DNA of 64,000 bases, taken from contig NZ_CP159835.1 of the NCBI RefSeq assembly GCF_047731265.1, positions 1,922,001 through 1,986,000 on the forward strand, written 5' to 3'. Positions 62,451 through 64,000 of the stretch are shown in pieces. The notes under the pieces were generated by a model, which was not told the DNA's origin, ran no database searches, and was given only the letters and a program-made list of their open reading frames with translations. Source of the stretch: Patiriisocius sp047731265. GTDB lineage: Bacteria > Bacteroidota > Bacteroidia > Flavobacteriales > Flavobacteriaceae. Every line of letters begins with the position of its first letter. The first letter of the stretch is position 1. Made by a program: the position numbers and the translations under genes.

Positions 62451-63275
62451 TTATTCGCCTAGGTAGGTAACTTCAACAAAACAAGGTATATCCAAAGACA
62501 CATATCCGGTTCCATCGTCAGACCCAGAGAGTGTTCCATTTGCCTGAAAATTATCGCCATTGCCTTGTAAGAAGGTCATACTAATATTTCGTGCTTCCTC
62601 AGCATTGAGGTCTACATAGAAATTACTGTAAAATTCTTCCCAGATTGCAAAGTAGTTGGTAGCGCCAATGGTCGAATCATAACAAGTTGAATATGCTGTA
62701 ACTGGGATAGTGTGCGTATCACCCCCAAAGTTAATAGTGAATGTGCCAGTTATATTTGCCACATTTAACAAACCATCAGATAATCCTCCGGCTAAATCGG
62801 GTTCTTTGGCATTACCACCACCAAAATCTACACGAATTTTAACACCGTATCTCCCTGTATAGTCAGCCGTAAATACCGCAGTATTAATAATATTAATGGG
62901 TGTGCCAGATGCGGGTCTAAAGCCCGTACTACTTTTAAAAATTTCTGATTGTTTTTTTGGAAACTGAGGAATCCATTTAAAACCATCCCAAGCATAAATC
63001 CCAGGACTAACATCATTTACTCCACTAGTTGTAGCTTCCGTATTATATATTACTGTTCCCAATATTATATTACCCGTTTGTGGGTTGGTTACTGGCGACT
63101 CTACAATAGTAGATGTAAGTGCTATTCTTGGTAAAACAATTCCCATATTGCTACTTCTAGCATCAAGAATTCCTTGAGGTGTAGTGGTATTTATTCCTAC
63201 TTGAGCAAAATTTTGAGTGAAATTTGCCAACAAGAAAAATAATATTAAAATAGAAAAAAAGTAGGTTTTCTTCAC
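62451..63275 (-). CDS. Secreted paralogue 3 of 3 (QVGINT-type surface protein), first gene of operon
   Basis: 274 residues with signal peptide (YFFSILILFFLLANFTQNFAQ, split at the Ala-Gln cleavage), then VGINTTTPQGILDARSSNMG, VYNTEATTSGVNDVSPGIYAWDGFKWIPQF in two parts and a beta-rich second half (FTADYTGRYGVKIRVDFGGG ... GTFTINFGGD ... YVSLDIPCFVEVTYLGE). Cysteines in AYSTCYDS and DIPCFVEV match those of paralogue 1. No sorting domain, so export beyond the periplasm is not shown. Upstream on the minus strand only a weak -7 match was found. Confidence 0.75.
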   Translation of the reverse strand: MKKTYFFSILILFFLLANFTQNFAQVGINTTTPQGILDARSSNMGIVLPRIALTSTIVESPVTNPQTGNIILGTVIYNTEATTSGVNDVSPGIYAWDGFKWIPQFPKKQSEIFKSSTGFRPASGTPINIINTAVFTADYTGRYGVKIRVDFGGGNAKEPDLAGGLSDGLLNVANITGTFTINFGGDTHTIPVTAYSTCYDSTIGATNYFAIWEEFYSNFYVDLNAEEARNISMTFLQGNGDNFQANGTLSGSDDGTGYVSLDIPCFVEVTYLGE

Positions 63276-63534
63276 AGTAGGTTAGTTTTAGATCATAAAT
63301 GTAATCAATCAAATAGATAAAGAGCAATAAAATTCGATGAAATACGTAAAACTTTAACATTTAAAGATACGCTGTATAGTAAAAAATACGGCGTTAGTGT
63401 CTATTAAACCTTCTTATCACGCTATTTTAGTACAAATTTAATTTTTGGTCCGGATAATTTTTTTGTAGGAATTATTCTTCCTTTTCGAAATAAAAAGAAT
63501 AATTTTATGACCTTTATAGACTTTAAGACCAGAT

Positions 63535-64000
63535 TTGATAGAACCAATAGACATTACTGCCGTTTCTAAACAACACATATTGCGTATTAAGCGTGAAGAT
63601 TTATTGCATCCTTTTGTTTCAGGGAATAAGTTTAGAAAATTAAAGTACCAGTTAGAAAAGATTAAGGAGGGAGCTAATGAAACCGCACTAACATTTGGTG
63701 GTGCCTTTTCAAATCACATCGCTGCTGTCGCAGCTGCGGGCAAACTAAACTCGTTTAAGACTATTGGAGTTATAAGAGGAGAGGAACTTGAGAATCAACC
63801 CTTAAATGCCACATTAGGTTTTGCAAAAAGCCAAGGAATGAAACTTCACTTTGTAAAAAGAGAGGTGTATAGAAGTAAAACAGATACTGATTATCTAGCC
63901 CAACTCAAAGAAAAATTTGGTCCCTTTTATGTAATCCCAGAAGGAGGTACTAATGAACTTGCGGTAAAGGGCTGCGAAGAAATTATAACGAATGACCATG
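63535..64000 (+). CDS. PLP-dependent ACC deaminase/D-cysteine desulfhydrase-like enzyme, 5' part
   Basis: The frame is open to the window end. It reads ILRIKREDLLHPFVSGNKFR, KLKYQLEKIKEGA, then TFGGAFSNHIAAVAAAGK and FYVIPEGGTNELAVKGCEE, the pattern of the ACC deaminase/D-cysteine desulfhydrase family; the PLP lysine is in SGNKFRKLKY. The start is unclear: in this frame the first usable codon after the stop at 63523 is TTG 63535. A nearby ATG at 63507 is in another frame. The gene may therefore use TTG or contain a one-base error. The substrate (ACC, D-cysteine or another amino acid) cannot be told. Confidence 0.8.
   Translation, partial: MIEPIDITAVSKQHILRIKREDLLHPFVSGNKFRKLKYQLEKIKEGANETALTFGGAFSNHIAAVAAAGKLNSFKTIGVIRGEELENQPLNATLGFAKSQGMKLHFVKREVYRSKTDTDYLAQLKEKFGPFYVIPEGGTNELAVKGCEEIITNDH

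Overview
The window looks like a chromosomal segment of a marine-type member of the Flavobacteriia (Bacteroidetes). The signs are AT-rich DNA, Bacteroidetes promoters (TTG, about 20 nt, TAnnTTTG) with almost no Shine-Dalgarno sequences, type IX secretion sorting domains, a family of surface proteins beginning QVGINT after the signal peptide, a FolK-deoxynucleoside kinase fusion, and many families typical of this class (DUF2452, DUF2805, DUF5522, DUF2797, bacterial GH3). No insertion sequence, prophage, CRISPR array or rRNA operon was seen.

Layout. 1-2.4 kb: end of a LysR regulator, a YitT membrane protein and a decayed Fic gene. 2.5-7.7 kb: a tightly overlapping tetR-ABC-HlyD-TolC export operon read on the minus strand, whose ABC ATPase domain has lost several catalytic motifs. 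7.7-12.3 kb: a small unknown gene, a possible small RNA, a CPA1 antiporter, and a minus-strand operon of three small DUF proteins plus a photolyase of the FeS-BCP type that lacks the iron-sulfur cysteines. 12.4-16.0 kb: tig-clpP-clpX (protein quality control). 16-25 kb: housekeeping genes (GH3, DUF2797, GNAT, AsmA, queuosine precursor transporter, FolK-dNK, TrmH-type methyltransferase).

25.3-46.5 kb is one long aspartate-family and branched-chain amino-acid island, all on the plus strand. It holds ilvDBNCA behind an attenuator-like leader; then metY, metX, a dedicated homoserine dehydrogenase, a methionine synthase split into two genes and metF behind a SAM-I riboswitch; then thrABC behind a Thr/Ile-rich leader peptide and terminator. 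Each operon thus carries its own RNA-level control. The two homoserine dehydrogenases place the branch point to methionine and to threonine under separate regulation, and threonine feeds IlvA.

46.7-57 kb: mutS, a tRNA-Gly/tRNA-Leu pair, an XRE-S24 (LexA/CI-like) regulator with three evenly spaced dyads upstream and an apparently leaderless start, a repeat-rich lipoprotein, DUF2461, Kdo transferase, DUF4136, urocanate hydratase and DUF5522. 57-63.3 kb: a remnant of a tail-fibre/S74-type chaperone domain, then a minus-strand operon of three tandem secreted paralogues and a large choice-of-anchor-B protein with a T9SS sorting domain. The window ends inside a PLP-dependent ACC deaminase/D-cysteine desulfhydrase-like gene.

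The best candidates for something not well described are the export operon with a degenerate ATPase, the cluster-less photolyase operon, the three-paralogue surface operon, and the dyad array of the XRE-S24 regulator.
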